Positions 14,828 to 28,584 of a stretch of DNA of 64,000 nucleotides are shown piece after piece (positions within the stretch are counted from its first letter, which is position 1; each line of letters begins with the position of its first letter). The position numbers were made by a program, and so were the translations under genes. The DNA comes from Aquabacterium sp. (lineage in GTDB: Bacteria > Pseudomonadota > Gammaproteobacteria > Burkholderiales > Burkholderiaceae_C), in the NCBI RefSeq assembly GCF_029946005.1, contig NZ_JAQSDR010000033.1, positions 108,907-172,906 on the forward strand, written 5' to 3'. The notes under the pieces are model-generated. The model was not told where the DNA came from and ran no database searches. It saw nothing but the letters and a program-made list of their open reading frames with translations.

Positions 14828-16498
14828 CTAGAACTTGCGCACTTCGATGTCGTGCTTCTGCAGCGCGTAGCCCATCTGGCGGGGCGTGATGTTGAGCAGG
14901 CGTGCGGCCTTGGCCTGCACCCAGCCGCACTTTTCCATCGCCCAAATCAGGCGTTCGCGCTCTCCGTCTGGCTTGTCGTCGGAGGAAGAGGGGGTGGTGG
15001 GCACCGGGCCATGATCGTCATCCACTTCGCTGCTGTCCAAGGGCTTGAAAGGCACGGTGGGCCGCAAGGGCGCTTCGGTGATCGGGATGCCGATGGGGCG
15101 GCCGGGTTTGACGGCGTCTTCGCGGTCAACGTGGTGAAGCACCTGCGTCAAGCAGCGGTTGTCATGACAGGGAAAGCTCAGGTCCGTCAAGTCTTCGTTG
15201 TGGGACATGGTGGCCGTGCGTTCCACACAGTTCTCCAACTCGCGGACATTGCCCGGCCAGTAGCAACTGCTCAGAACCTTCATGGCGCGCGGCGTCACCT
15301 TGACCTTGCGGCTGTTCTCGCGGTTGAAGCGGGCCAGGAAGTGCTCCACCATCAAGGGGATGTCTTCACGGCGCTCACGCAGTGGCGGCAGGAAGATGCT
15401 GACCACGTTGATGCGGTAATACAGGTCGGCGCGGAACTCGCCCGCGGCCACCATTTTTTCAAGGTTTCGGTTGGTGGCCAGCACCATGCGCACGTCCACG
15501 CGGATGGAGGCGGTGCCGCCCACCCGCTCGAATTCACGTTCCTGCAGCACCCGCAGCAGCTTGGCCTGGAAACCGGCGGAGATGTCACCGATCTCGTCCA
15601 GGAACAGGGTGCCGCCATGCGCCATCTCAAAGCGGCCCTTGCGCGTGTTCACCGCGCCGGTGAAGGCGCCTTTCTCATGGCCAAACAGTTCTGATTCAAG
15701 CAGCGATTCAGTCAGCGCCGCGCAGTTGACACGGACAAAGGGCTCATCCTTGCGCGGCGACAAGTTGTGCACCGCGCGGGCCACCACCTCTTTGCCGGTG
15801 CCGCTTTCGCCGCGCAGCAGGACGGTGGTCTTGGTGGGCGCCGCCTGGTGCACTTCGGCGAACACTTCCTGCATGCGGGGCGATCCGCCAATGGCCGTGT
15901 CGAGTTTGTACACGGGCTTGAGGGCCTTGGACAGGCGCCGACTCTCATCGTACAAGCGCCCTTGCTCCGCGCTCACACTTCGGTGCAGCAGCAGGTTCTG
16001 GCCCATCAGGGTGGCCACCATCGATAGCAGTCGCAAGTCTTCGTCAAAGACGCCGGATCGGTCGGTGACCGGCCGGTCCATGGTCAACACGCCCAGGGTG
16101 CGCCGGTCGGCCTTGATTGGGGTGGCGATGTAGGCGATCGATTCGCTGGGCGATTGATCCGCCGCACCGCTTCGGTTCAGAAAAAGTGGTTCAGCCTGGA
16201 TGTCGGGCACGACCATGGGCAAGCCGCTGGCGAAAACCCGGCCCACGATGCCTTCGCCCACGGCAAACACCAGCCTGGCCGACTCTTCACGCGACAGCCC
16301 CACCGCACACATGCCCTCCAGGGAGCCTTCCTCGGTTTGAAGGCTCACGATGGCCCGTCGCCATCCCATCATGGACACCATGACATTGAGGGCTTCCCGA
16401 AACGTTTTGTAAATGTCGAGGGAGGACCCGAGGATCTTGCTGACTTGATAGACCGTCAAAAGCTCGATGCTGGCCCGTTCTTGGTGCGTGGTAACCAT
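14828..16498 (-). CDS. nifA: NifA, sigma-54-dependent nif activator (oxygen-sensitive type)
   Basis: 556 residues. An N-terminal GAF domain spans about 18-175. The AAA+ domain has Walker A GESGTGKE at 230-237, the sigma-54 contact loop GAFTGA at 277-282 and Walker B FLDEIGD near 300. A Fis-type helix-turn-helix ends the protein (about 515-556). The linker carries Cys412-x11-Cys424-x19-Cys444-x4-Cys449, the exact motif of redox-sensitive NifA proteins of rhizobia and Herbaspirillum, which lose activity in oxygen without NifL. No nifL is adjacent, in agreement. A perfect FNR box lies about 95 bases upstream of the start. Confidence 0.96.
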   Translation of the reverse strand: MVTTHQERASIELLTVYQVSKILGSSLDIYKTFREALNVMVSMMGWRRAIVSLQTEEGSLEGMCAVGLSREESARLVFAVGEGIVGRVFASGLPMVVPDIQAEPLFLNRSGAADQSPSESIAYIATPIKADRRTLGVLTMDRPVTDRSGVFDEDLRLLSMVATLMGQNLLLHRSVSAEQGRLYDESRRLSKALKPVYKLDTAIGGSPRMQEVFAEVHQAAPTKTTVLLRGESGTGKEVVARAVHNLSPRKDEPFVRVNCAALTESLLESELFGHEKGAFTGAVNTRKGRFEMAHGGTLFLDEIGDISAGFQAKLLRVLQEREFERVGGTASIRVDVRMVLATNRNLEKMVAAGEFRADLYYRINVVSIFLPPLRERREDIPLMVEHFLARFNRENSRKVKVTPRAMKVLSSCYWPGNVRELENCVERTATMSHNEDLTDLSFPCHDNRCLTQVLHHVDREDAVKPGRPIGIPITEAPLRPTVPFKPLDSSEVDDDHGPVPTTPSSSDDKPDGERERLIWAMEKCGWVQAKAARLLNITPRQMGYALQKHDIEVRKF

Positions 16499-16592
16499 GG
16501 CGCTGCCTTTCGCGGTCGTTGAAACTGGCGACCTAAGTTAGTTGCAAGTAGCGCGCCAAAAAATGGCCCAAGCGGGCTGGGCACCAGGGTGA

Positions 16593-16606
16593 TTGATCAA
16601 GATCAA
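16593..16606. promoter_or_regulatory. FNR/Anr box upstream of nifA
   Basis: The bases TTGATCAAGATCAA are a perfect match to TTGAT-N4-ATCAA. The centre is about 101 bases upstream of the nifA ATG. At the classical -41.5 position the nifA transcript would start near 16558. It lies 14 bases upstream of the end of the YciI-like gene's stop codon, so it can only serve nifA among adjacent genes. Confidence 0.8.
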
Positions 16607-16619
16607 TCACTTGGGTTTT

Positions 16620-17039
16620 TCATTGGCCTGTGAGCTGGCGCAGCCGCTCTTCCTGCGCCTGCAATTCAGGGGTGAATTCAGCGCCAAAACCGGCCGCCTC
16701 GAACAGCGGCCGAATTTCGATTTCACACTCGCCATCCATCGGATTGGGGCAGCGCTTGACCCACTCAACCGCCTCGTCCATGGATCGGACCTGCCACAGC
16801 CAGAACCCGGCGACGAGTTCTTTCGTCTCCGCGAAAGGCCCGTCGGTCACGCTTCGCTGGCTTCCCGAGAAATGCACCCGCTTGCCCCGGGCGCTGGGGT
16901 GCAGCCCTTCGCCTGCCATCAGCACGCCTGCTTTGACGAGCTCTTCATTGAACAGGCCCATGGCCGTCATCAACGCCGTGCTGGGCATTTCGCCTGCTTC
17001 CGATTGGCCGGTGGCCTTGACCATCACCATGACACGCAT
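16620..17039 (-). CDS. YciI-like/DGPF-domain protein
   Basis: 139 residues beginning MRVMVMVKATGQSEAG, with the signature VTDGPFAETKELVAGFWLW, which defines the DGPF branch of the YCII-related family. The fold is a ferredoxin-like barrel; some members are found next to extracytoplasmic sigma factors, none of which is present here. The ATG at 17039 has AAGGAG 9 bases upstream; longer frames lack one. Function unknown. It precedes nifA on the same strand, but nifA has its own FNR-linked promoter. Confidence 0.82.
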   Translation of the reverse strand: MRVMVMVKATGQSEAGEMPSTALMTAMGLFNEELVKAGVLMAGEGLHPSARGKRVHFSGSQRSVTDGPFAETKELVAGFWLWQVRSMDEAVEWVKRCPNPMDGECEIEIRPLFEAAGFGAEFTPELQAQEERLRQLTGQ

Positions 17040-17145
17040 TGCTGTTTCTCCTTGAGTCGGGTTGAAGGCCGCATGGCCCTGATCACCATGACGACGAATC
17101 AAGCTGCCTGAAATCGACATGGGCCTGAAAGATTTTTCGCGGCAA

Positions 17146-18144
17146 TCACCGCCCTTGTTTCGCCTGCGCCCTGAAAGCCCTGGGCGTCAGGCCGGTCCAG
17201 CGTTTGAACGACCGGGTGAAGGCGCTTTGCTCGCTGTAGCCCAACAGCAGGGCGATCTCTGCCAGCGACAAGCCAAGATCCCGAAGGTAGCCGCACGCCA
17301 GTTGCTCGCGTGTGCGGTCCAGCAGTTCTTGCCACGACAGCCCGCTGTCTGCCAGCCGCCGTTGCAAAGTGCGCGTGGACTGGTGCAGGCTGGCGGCCAC
17401 CTTGTCCACCGAGACCTGCCCCTCGGGCAGCAGGCGTGCCAGCAGTTGCTGCACGGACTGGTTAAACGCGTTGGGGTCGGGCAGCGCGTCCAGCAAAGCC
17501 TGCGCCTGTCGCTCCAGCAACTCCCTCAGCATGGGGTCGCGCTTGGACAAAGGCAGGCCCAGCAAGGGCAGGGGGATGCTCACCAGCGTGCGCGGCTGCT
17601 CGAACAGCACGGGGCAGCCAAAAAAGCGTTCGTTGGCGGCCTGGCGTTCGGCACTGGCCGGGTGCAGGAAGTGAACCTGGTTGGGCGACGCCTTGCCATC
17701 GGCCTGCTGCCGCATGAACGAAACCAGCGCCGCGATGGCGACCTCATCCGCCAAGGCGCCGCCGCCGCCCGGGGGCCAGCTCAAACTCACATCCGCCCCT
17801 GTGGGGTGCACCTGCGCAATGCCGACCCCGTAGAACAAGCGTTCGTAGCGTTGGTAGGCCACCAGGGCATCGCCCAAGGTGTCACAGGCCGTCACGAGGT
17901 AGCCCAGCGCGCCCACATGGCGAGCAGCCACGCCCGCCCCGATGTCCAGCCCAGGGGCGGGGCGCTCAGGGCGAAGCGCGGCAGCTTCATCCAGCATGGC
18001 GGCCCACGTCACCATGGGCACGGCATCGTCCATCGCGTGTGCGTTCACGGCGGCCCGCAGGCGGCGGGCATCGATGGACTCGCGGTCCAGCCAGTCGGTG
18101 AGCAGGCGCGTCCACGCGCCGGTGACGCGGATCAGGAAAGACAT
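17146..18144 (-). CDS. AraC-family transcriptional regulator
   Basis: 332 residues. The N-terminal two thirds resemble the Arabinose_bd-type ligand domain of regulators such as OruR/ArgR-like AraC proteins (IDARRLRAAVNAHAMDDAVP near the start, ALGYLVTACDTLGDALVAYQRYERLFY in the middle). The C-terminal hundred residues are the double helix-turn-helix, ending ALLLGYSEQSAFTRSFKRWTGLTPRAFR. It is divergently transcribed from the sterol-desaturase-family gene and is likely its regulator. Effector unknown. Confidence 0.9.
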   Translation of the reverse strand: MSFLIRVTGAWTRLLTDWLDRESIDARRLRAAVNAHAMDDAVPMVTWAAMLDEAAALRPERPAPGLDIGAGVAARHVGALGYLVTACDTLGDALVAYQRYERLFYGVGIAQVHPTGADVSLSWPPGGGGALADEVAIAALVSFMRQQADGKASPNQVHFLHPASAERQAANERFFGCPVLFEQPRTLVSIPLPLLGLPLSKRDPMLRELLERQAQALLDALPDPNAFNQSVQQLLARLLPEGQVSVDKVAASLHQSTRTLQRRLADSGLSWQELLDRTREQLACGYLRDLGLSLAEIALLLGYSEQSAFTRSFKRWTGLTPRAFRAQAKQGR

Positions 18145-18245
18145 GGCTTGGCATGGATGGTTAAAACATTGGCATGCATTGTCGATGCATTGCGGGGCAG
18201 CGTCTCTAAAGTTGCGCCATCAACGACACGATTTGGAGATGGCCG

Positions 18246-19121
18246 GTGACCGACTTCCTGCACGCCCTGTATTTCATCCTGATCGCCGGTTCGGTGTTCA
18301 TCGGCTTGGTGCTGCTGGAGCGGCGGCACCTGATCCGCCAGCAGCGTCCTGATGCCTACGACACGAAGGAAACCTTGGCGAACTTCTCGACCGGGGTTTT
18401 GTACAAAGTGGTAGATGGCGTCTTCATCGCGCTGGTGGTGACGGTGTTCTACGACTGGGTGCGGCAGTGGGGTTTGAGCTGGCGGTCACCGTCCGTGGTG
18501 CTGGATTTCGCACTGGTGTTCGTGCTGACGGACCTGCTTTTTTACTGGGCACACCGCTTCATGCACCGCGTGCGCTTTGGCTGGTCTGCGCATGCGGTGC
18601 ACCACAGCTCCGAGCGCTACAACCTGTCGACCGCCTTGCGGCAGACGCCCATGTTTGATTTGTCGGGGGTGGTGTTGCTCAGCACGATCCCGCAGGCATT
18701 GATCGGGTTCGACAAGAACCTGGTTGTGCTTGCGTTCGAGATGAACCTGTTCTACCAGTTCTTCATCCACACGGAGGTGGTTCGGCGCTTGCCGGCGTGG
18801 TTCGAATACCTGTTCAACACGCCATCGCATCACCGCGTCCACCATGGCCGCAACCCGCGCCAGATCGACACCAATTTTGGCGGCACGCTCATCATCTGGG
18901 ATCGCCTGTTTGGCACCTTTGTGGATGAGCGTGAGGCAGGTGAGATCCGCTATGGTGTGAGTGCCCGGCCGCCGCGTTCGCTCAACCCGCTGCACCTGGT
19001 GTTTGGCGAGTTCTTGTCGATGTGGGTGGATGCGTGGCGGCACCGGGATCTGCGCATTGTGTGGAAGCACCCCGATTGGGTGAACGAGCGCTATCCATCA
19101 TCAGCGAAGGCCTTCAGGTGA
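18246..19121 (+). CDS. sterol desaturase/fatty acid hydroxylase-family membrane enzyme
   Basis: 291 residues with four to five hydrophobic helices. The iron-binding histidine clusters of the family are visible: HRFMH, HAVHH and a later HHRVHH. These enzymes use a di-iron site to hydroxylate or desaturate lipids in the membrane. The start is GTG, supported by GGAG seven bases upstream. It is divergent from an AraC regulator and converges with the methyltransferase gene, overlapping its end by eight bases. Substrate unknown. Confidence 0.88.
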   Translation: MTDFLHALYFILIAGSVFIGLVLLERRHLIRQQRPDAYDTKETLANFSTGVLYKVVDGVFIALVVTVFYDWVRQWGLSWRSPSVVLDFALVFVLTDLLFYWAHRFMHRVRFGWSAHAVHHSSERYNLSTALRQTPMFDLSGVVLLSTIPQALIGFDKNLVVLAFEMNLFYQFFIHTEVVRRLPAWFEYLFNTPSHHRVHHGRNPRQIDTNFGGTLIIWDRLFGTFVDEREAGEIRYGVSARPPRSLNPLHLVFGEFLSMWVDAWRHRDLRIVWKHPDWVNERYPSSAKAFR

Positions 19122-19734
19122 GCCGCTTTCGGCACAGGCAGTAGATGAACTGCTGGTCGGTGCCAAACGGCGTGTGGTGCAGCTGCTCTTCATGCGCCAG
19201 CAGGGTGAATGCCTCCCCAAACTCGGCATGCAGTTCGTCTGCCGCGTAACGCATGACGGGCAAACCGCTGCATTGGGTGGGCCCGTTGCTGCCAAAGGTG
19301 GCCATGACCACGTGGCCGCCTGGCTTGAGGGCCCGCAAGAGCTGCCCCACGTAGGCCACGCGGTCCTCCTGGGCGGTCAGGAAATGGAAAACGGCGCGGT
19401 CATGCCACAGCGCGATGCTTTGGGGCTCGATCGAAGCACGGGTGATGTCCGCCTCCAGCCATGTCACGGACGCACCTCGGGCACCCAGGCGACGACGACT
19501 TTCTGCCAAGGCTGCGCCCGACAGGTCCAGCACGGTCAGGCTGGTGTGGCCTTCGTCCAGCAGGTCATCGATCAGCGTGGAGGCGCCCCCGCCCACGTCG
19601 ATGATGGCGGCGTCGGGGTCGAGATCAACCGCGCGAATCAGGCGCATCGACATGTCGGCATGCGGCTGAAACCAGCTCACGCTGTCTGGCGCCTTGGTGG
19701 CATACACCTTTTCCCATTGATCCTTGTTGTGCAT
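19114..19734 (-). CDS. class I SAM-dependent methyltransferase
   Basis: 206 residues. The glycine-rich SAM site is IIDVGGGASTLIDDLLDEGH with the acidic residue in TVLDLS, then WLEADI and a central WHDRAVFHFL. The ATG at 19734 is preceded by GAGGAA at five bases and gives the usual start MHNKDQWEKVYATK; an ATG six codons earlier has no ribosome-binding site. Relatives are annotated as generic or thiopurine-type methyltransferases. Substrate unknown. It is divergent from the metal ATPase. Confidence 0.85.
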   Translation of the reverse strand: MHNKDQWEKVYATKAPDSVSWFQPHADMSMRLIRAVDLDPDAAIIDVGGGASTLIDDLLDEGHTSLTVLDLSGAALAESRRRLGARGASVTWLEADITRASIEPQSIALWHDRAVFHFLTAQEDRVAYVGQLLRALKPGGHVVMATFGSNGPTQCSGLPVMRYAADELHAEFGEAFTLLAHEEQLHHTPFGTDQQFIYCLCRKRLT

Positions 19735-19791
19735 TTTTTCCTCGTGGCTCATGTCCCGCGCACGGCAGTGGCGGATGCTCCCAAAAACCTC

Positions 19792-19821
19792 TTGGCTCTA
19801 TAGTAGCTTCAGCTTTGCAAT
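19792..19821 (+). promoter_or_regulatory. MerR-type metal-responsive promoter of the efflux operon
   Basis: A -35 element TTGGCT and a -10-like TGCAAT are separated by about 18 bases, longer than normal, with CTCTATAGTAGCTTCAG between them. That stretch closely resembles the operators of PbrR/CadR-type MerR regulators (CTCTATAGTAACTAGAG in memory), though the right arm is imperfect here. The long spacing plus dyad is the classic MerR layout. No merR-family gene is adjacent, so the regulator must be elsewhere. Confidence 0.7.
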
Positions 19822-19845
19822 GGCTGAAACGCCAAACCCCTGCCC

Positions 19846-22062
19846 ATGTCAGTTCATCCTGAACACCATTCACACCGCCACGCGCATGGCCATGAGCCTT
19901 GCTGCGGGGCGACGACCACAGCTGCCGTGGTGGCAGGCGCCACCTTGGCCAAAGGCACCGGCAGGCAGACGCCCATCCGCATCATGCAGATGGATTGCCC
20001 CACGGAGGAGGCGCTGCTGCGCAAGAAGCTGGGCGGCGTGGCCGGTGTCTCGGGCATGGAGTTCAACCTGATGCAGCGCGTGCTCACGGTGACGCACGAG
20101 CCCTTGGCCCTCGAATCGATCCTTGCGGCGGTTCGATCCCTGGGCTTCACTCCGGAGGTGGCCAACAGCGCGTCTTCAGGTGCCAAGCCGGCTCCGGGGC
20201 CCGTCAAGCCCTGGTGGCCACTGGCCCTGGCAGGGGTGGCCGCGCTCGGTTCCGAGGCCGCGCACTGGCTCAACTTGCCAAGCTGGGTGGCGGCTTTGCT
20301 GGCGCTGACCGCGGTGCTGGCTTGCGGCATCACAACCTACAAAAAGGGCTGGGTGGCCATCCGCAACGGCAACCTGAACATCAACGCCCTGATGAGCATT
20401 GCCGTGACCGGCGCGCTGGTGCTGGGCCAATGGCCCGAAGCGGCGATGGTGATGGTGTTGTTCACGGTGGCTGAGTTGATCGAGGCTAAATCGCTCGACC
20501 GGGCTCGCCACGCCATCCAGGGCCTGATGCAGTTGGCGCCCGAGCGCGCCACCGTCTTGCAGGCGGACGGCAGCTGGCAGGAGGTGGCCGCCAAGTCGGT
20601 GGCCTTGCAAGAGCGCGTGCGCATCAAACCGGGCGAGCGCATCGCGCTGGATGGCACCATCGCCAGCGGGCGCTCAACGGTCAACCAGGCACCGATCACG
20701 GGCGAGAGCTTGCCGGTCGACAAGGCCCAGGGCGATGCGGTCTTTGCCGGCACCATCAATGAATCCGGCTCCTTTGAATACCTGGTGACGGCCACGGCGG
20801 GCGACAGCACGCTGGCCCGCATCATCCACGCGGTCGAAGAAGCGCAGGGTGCACGAGCGCCGACGCAGCGTTTTGTGGACCAGTTCGCCCGCGTCTACAC
20901 GCCCGTGGTCTTCGCCATCGCGCTGGCCGTGGCCATCGTGCCGCCTTTGCTGTTCGGTGGCGTCTGGTTTGACTGGGTCTACAAAGCGCTGGTGCTGTTG
21001 GTCATCGCCTGCCCCTGTGCATTGGTGATCTCAACCCCGGTGACCATCGTGAGTGGCCTGGCCGCGGCCGCGCGCCAAGGCATCCTGATCAAAGGCGGCG
21101 CCTACCTGGAGGAGGGCCGCAAGCTGGTGTGGCTGGCCCTGGACAAAACGGGCACCATCACCCACGGCAAGCCGGTGCAGACCGACTTCGTGGCTTTGAA
21201 TGGCCACGGCGCATCAGAGGTTCGCGTTCTAGCCGCCAGCCTGGCTGGGCGCTCCGATCACCCGGTGTCTCGCGCCGTGGCGGTGGCCGCCCAACAAGAC
21301 GCCATCGTGGTGAAGAACGTGGAGGGCTTTGAAGCCTTGCCCGGGCGTGGCTCGAAGGGGATCATCGACGGCCAGGTTTACCACTTGGGCAATCACCGCT
21401 TGATCCATGAGCAAGGCCGTTGCTCTGCTGAGCTGGAAGCCCGTTTGTTTGCCTTGGAAAAGCAAGGCAAAACCGTCATTTTGCTGACCGACGAGCAAAG
21501 TGTGCTCGGCCTGTTCGCGGTGGCCGACACGGTCAAGGACAGCAGCCGCCAGGCCATTGCCGAACTCCACGCGCTGGGCATCAAGACGGTCATGCTCACC
21601 GGCGACAACGCCCACACGGCCAGTGCTATCGCGGGGCAAGTGGGCATTGATGAAGCCCACGGCGACATGCTGCCCGAGAACAAGCTCCAGGTGATTGCCA
21701 ACAAAATCGGGCAGGGCGCTTCAGTGGGCATGGTGGGCGATGGCATCAACGATGCGCCCGCATTGGCCCGCGCCGACATCGGCTTTGCCATGGGTGCCGC
21801 AGGCACGGGCACGGCCATCGAGACCGCCGACGTGGCCTTGATGGACGACGACCTGCGCAAGCTGCCGCGCTTTGTGCGCCTGTCGCGCCGCACGCACAAG
21901 CTGCTGGTGCAGAACATCGTGCTGGCCCTGGGCATCAAGGCGGTGTTCCTGGTCTTGACGCTGCTTGGCTTGGGCACGATGTGGATGGCGGTGTTCGCGG
22001 ACGTGGGTGCCAGCTTGCTGGTGGTGGCCAATGGCCTGCGCTTGCTTCGCTACACGTCCTGA
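19846..22062 (+). CDS. cadA: Zn/Cd/Pb-type P1B ATPase
   Basis: 738 residues. The N-terminus is His-rich with CC (HHSHRHAHGHEPCCG), followed by an HMA domain with the single-cysteine signature MDCPTEE at residues 49-55, typical of zinc/cadmium/lead pumps. Then come the transmembrane CPC motif (IACPCALVISTP), the phosphorylation site DKTGTITHG, HPVS of the nucleotide domain, and GDGINDAPALA. It exports divalent soft metals across the inner membrane. It heads the czc-type operon behind a MerR-type promoter. No good ribosome-binding site precedes the ATG, and the leader is very short. Confidence 0.92.
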   Translation: MSVHPEHHSHRHAHGHEPCCGATTTAAVVAGATLAKGTGRQTPIRIMQMDCPTEEALLRKKLGGVAGVSGMEFNLMQRVLTVTHEPLALESILAAVRSLGFTPEVANSASSGAKPAPGPVKPWWPLALAGVAALGSEAAHWLNLPSWVAALLALTAVLACGITTYKKGWVAIRNGNLNINALMSIAVTGALVLGQWPEAAMVMVLFTVAELIEAKSLDRARHAIQGLMQLAPERATVLQADGSWQEVAAKSVALQERVRIKPGERIALDGTIASGRSTVNQAPITGESLPVDKAQGDAVFAGTINESGSFEYLVTATAGDSTLARIIHAVEEAQGARAPTQRFVDQFARVYTPVVFAIALAVAIVPPLLFGGVWFDWVYKALVLLVIACPCALVISTPVTIVSGLAAAARQGILIKGGAYLEEGRKLVWLALDKTGTITHGKPVQTDFVALNGHGASEVRVLAASLAGRSDHPVSRAVAVAAQQDAIVVKNVEGFEALPGRGSKGIIDGQVYHLGNHRLIHEQGRCSAELEARLFALEKQGKTVILLTDEQSVLGLFAVADTVKDSSRQAIAELHALGIKTVMLTGDNAHTASAIAGQVGIDEAHGDMLPENKLQVIANKIGQGASVGMVGDGINDAPALARADIGFAMGAAGTGTAIETADVALMDDDLRKLPRFVRLSRRTHKLLVQNIVLALGIKAVFLVLTLLGLGTMWMAVFADVGASLLVVANGLRLLRYTS

Positions 22063-22086
22063 CCAAGCTGCCGATATACTGATGCC

Positions 22087-22455
22087 ATGCGTCGCCTGAT
22101 CGCCATTTTCCTGTTGGTACTGCTGCCGCTCCAGGCTGTCTGGGCGGCCGTGGAGCCGTATTGCCTGCACGAAAGCAGCCAGGGCGAAACGCATCACCTG
22201 GGTCACCACGAGCACCAGCACCACGCCGATGCCAGCAGTGATCACCCTGGTGGTGAGGCCCAAAACGACAACCCGGCCTCGGCCATGCTCGACCACGATC
22301 ACCATTGCTGCTCGGCGCTGTCTTTGCCGCCAGCCGCCATGCCATTGCCTGGGTTGCCCATGCCCCAGGCCGAGCTGGTGGCCTCGCCGCTGGCGGGCTA
22401 CACCTCCTTCGATGCCACCCGCATTGAACGCCCCAATTGGATCGTCTTGCCCTGA
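22087..22455 (+). CDS. czcI: CzcI-like periplasmic metal-binding protein
   Basis: 122 residues with a signal peptide (MRRLIAIFLLVLLPLQAVWA). The mature part is rich in histidine (HHLGHHEHQHHAD and DHDHHCC) and ends RPNWIVLP, as in CzcI of Cupriavidus. CzcI is thought to bind metal in the periplasm and to modulate czc expression. It lies 24 bases after the ATPase gene and ahead of czcC. Confidence 0.88.
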   Translation: MRRLIAIFLLVLLPLQAVWAAVEPYCLHESSQGETHHLGHHEHQHHADASSDHPGGEAQNDNPASAMLDHDHHCCSALSLPPAAMPLPGLPMPQAELVASPLAGYTSFDATRIERPNWIVLP

Positions 22456-22512
22456 GTCGGCGAGACAGGTCCTGAATGAACACACCTTGATGTGATCCTG
22501 GCCATGTGAGGC

Positions 22513-22528
22513 GGGTGGCAAGCCACCC
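22513..22528. other. small hairpin between czcI and czcC
   Basis: GGGTGG-CAAG-CCACCC is a perfect six-base-pair stem with a four-base loop, in the 134-base gap between czcI and czcC. No T run follows, so it is not a standard terminator. It could tune the ratio of the two parts of the operon or stabilise the downstream message; this is a guess. Confidence 0.4.
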
Positions 22529-22589
22529 ATCTTGACCATGCGCCGTGCCTGTTCGCCGAATGTCCCCCTGCTGATGTGCGGAGAATTCG

Positions 22590-23822
22590 ATGCGACGGTT
22601 TGATCTTTCCTGGGCGGCATGCGCGGCCCTGTGCGTTCCCTTCTTTTTCCAGGCGGCCTGGGCGCAAAGCCTGAGCCTGGAATCGGCCCTGGCCACGGCG
22701 TTGGCTCAGCACCCTGATCTGCGCGCAAGCGTGCTGGAGCGCGAGGCGGCCGAAGGTGCCACGCAACAAGCCGGTGCCTGGCTGAATCCCGAGCTGTCCA
22801 CCCTGGTGGAAGACAAGCGCCAAGCCACGCGCACCACCACGATCCAGCTGAACCAGCCCTTTGAGCTGGGCGGCAAGCGATCGGCCCGCATCAGCGCGGC
22901 GCAGGCAGCGCAAGGCCAGGCCGAGCTCGATGTGGTGTCACGGCGGGCCCAGGTCCGGTCGCAGGTGATGGCGGCGTTTCATGGCGCGGCCGTGGCGCAA
23001 GAGCGGGTGCGGCTGTCGAATGAGCTGGGCCGCTTGTCCACCCAGGCGCGCGAGGCGGCGTCCAAGCGGGTGATGGCCGGCAAGGTCTCGCCGGTGGAAG
23101 AGCTGAAGGCGCAAGTGGCCGAGGCCCAGGCGCTGTCGGCATCCACCGTGGCCCAAAGCGATTGGCGAGGGGCCGTGGCCCAACTGCGTTTGGCATTGGG
23201 TGATCCGAGTGTGAAGTTTGACCGGGTCGAGGCTGACCTTCAGCGCTTGCCCTCCTTGGGCGCTTGGGAGCCCTTGGCGCAGCGATTGGAAGCCTCGCCC
23301 GCCATCGCCCGGGCGCAACAAGAGATCACCCGCAGGCAAGCCATGAGCGATCTGGAGCGGGCGCGCCGTATGCCCGACCTCACGGTGTCGCTCGGTGCCA
23401 AGCGTGATGAGCAATTGGGCCGCGATCAGCCCATCTTGGGCCTGAGCCTGGTGCTGCCGCTGTTCGACCGCAACCAGGGCGCCATCCTGGAAGCCAGCCG
23501 CCGCGAAGACAAGGCCAGGGCGGAGCTGGAAGCCGTGCGCGCCAGCGTTGAGGCGCAAGCCACCCAGGCCCTGGCGCAACTGACCTCGGCCCTGGCACAG
23601 GCCCAGACGCTGCGCGACAAAGTGCTGCCCGCCGCGCGGCAGGCCTTCGCGGCCAGCACCAAAGGTTACGAGCTGGGCAAGTTTGGCTACTTGGACGTGC
23701 TGGATGCGCAACGCACCCTCTTCGAGGCAGAAGCCCTGGCGCTGAGCGCCGCTGCCCAGGCCTACCAGGCCGACGCCCGCTTGCTTGAGCTGCTGGGCGA
23801 GCCCACCCTGAACAAAGATTGA
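22590..23822 (+). CDS. czcC: CzcC, TolC-family outer membrane factor
   Basis: 410 residues with a signal peptide ending near AAWAQS. It has two repeats of the outer membrane efflux protein family, with long coiled helices rich in Ala, Glu and Gln. Characteristic segments are LNPELSTLVEDKRQATRTTTIQLNQPFELGGKR and, in the second half, YELGKFGYLDVLDAQRTLFEAEA. It forms the outer membrane channel of the CzcCBA pump. GGAG lies six bases before the ATG; czcB starts eight bases after its stop. Confidence 0.93.
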   Translation: MRRFDLSWAACAALCVPFFFQAAWAQSLSLESALATALAQHPDLRASVLEREAAEGATQQAGAWLNPELSTLVEDKRQATRTTTIQLNQPFELGGKRSARISAAQAAQGQAELDVVSRRAQVRSQVMAAFHGAAVAQERVRLSNELGRLSTQAREAASKRVMAGKVSPVEELKAQVAEAQALSASTVAQSDWRGAVAQLRLALGDPSVKFDRVEADLQRLPSLGAWEPLAQRLEASPAIARAQQEITRRQAMSDLERARRMPDLTVSLGAKRDEQLGRDQPILGLSLVLPLFDRNQGAILEASRREDKARAELEAVRASVEAQATQALAQLTSALAQAQTLRDKVLPAARQAFAASTKGYELGKFGYLDVLDAQRTLFEAEALALSAAAQAYQADARLLELLGEPTLNKD

Positions 23823-23829
23823 TCACACC

Positions 23830-28519
<4,690 letters not shown>

Positions 28520-28528
28520 GGATACCGA

Positions 28529-28560
28529 GCAGCGATCTTTTGACAAATACTGATCGCTGC
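28529..28560. other. 9-bp perfect inverted repeat after czcA
   Basis: GCAGCGATC (28529-28537) pairs perfectly with GATCGCTGC (28552-28560) across a 14-base loop. No T run follows. TTGACA, a perfect -35 hexamer, lies in the loop at 28540-28545, but no good -10 follows. It may end the czc transcript or regulate the PEP-CTERM gene. Confidence 0.5.
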
Positions 28561-28584
28561 CCATCAACCCGACCGGAGCCATCG

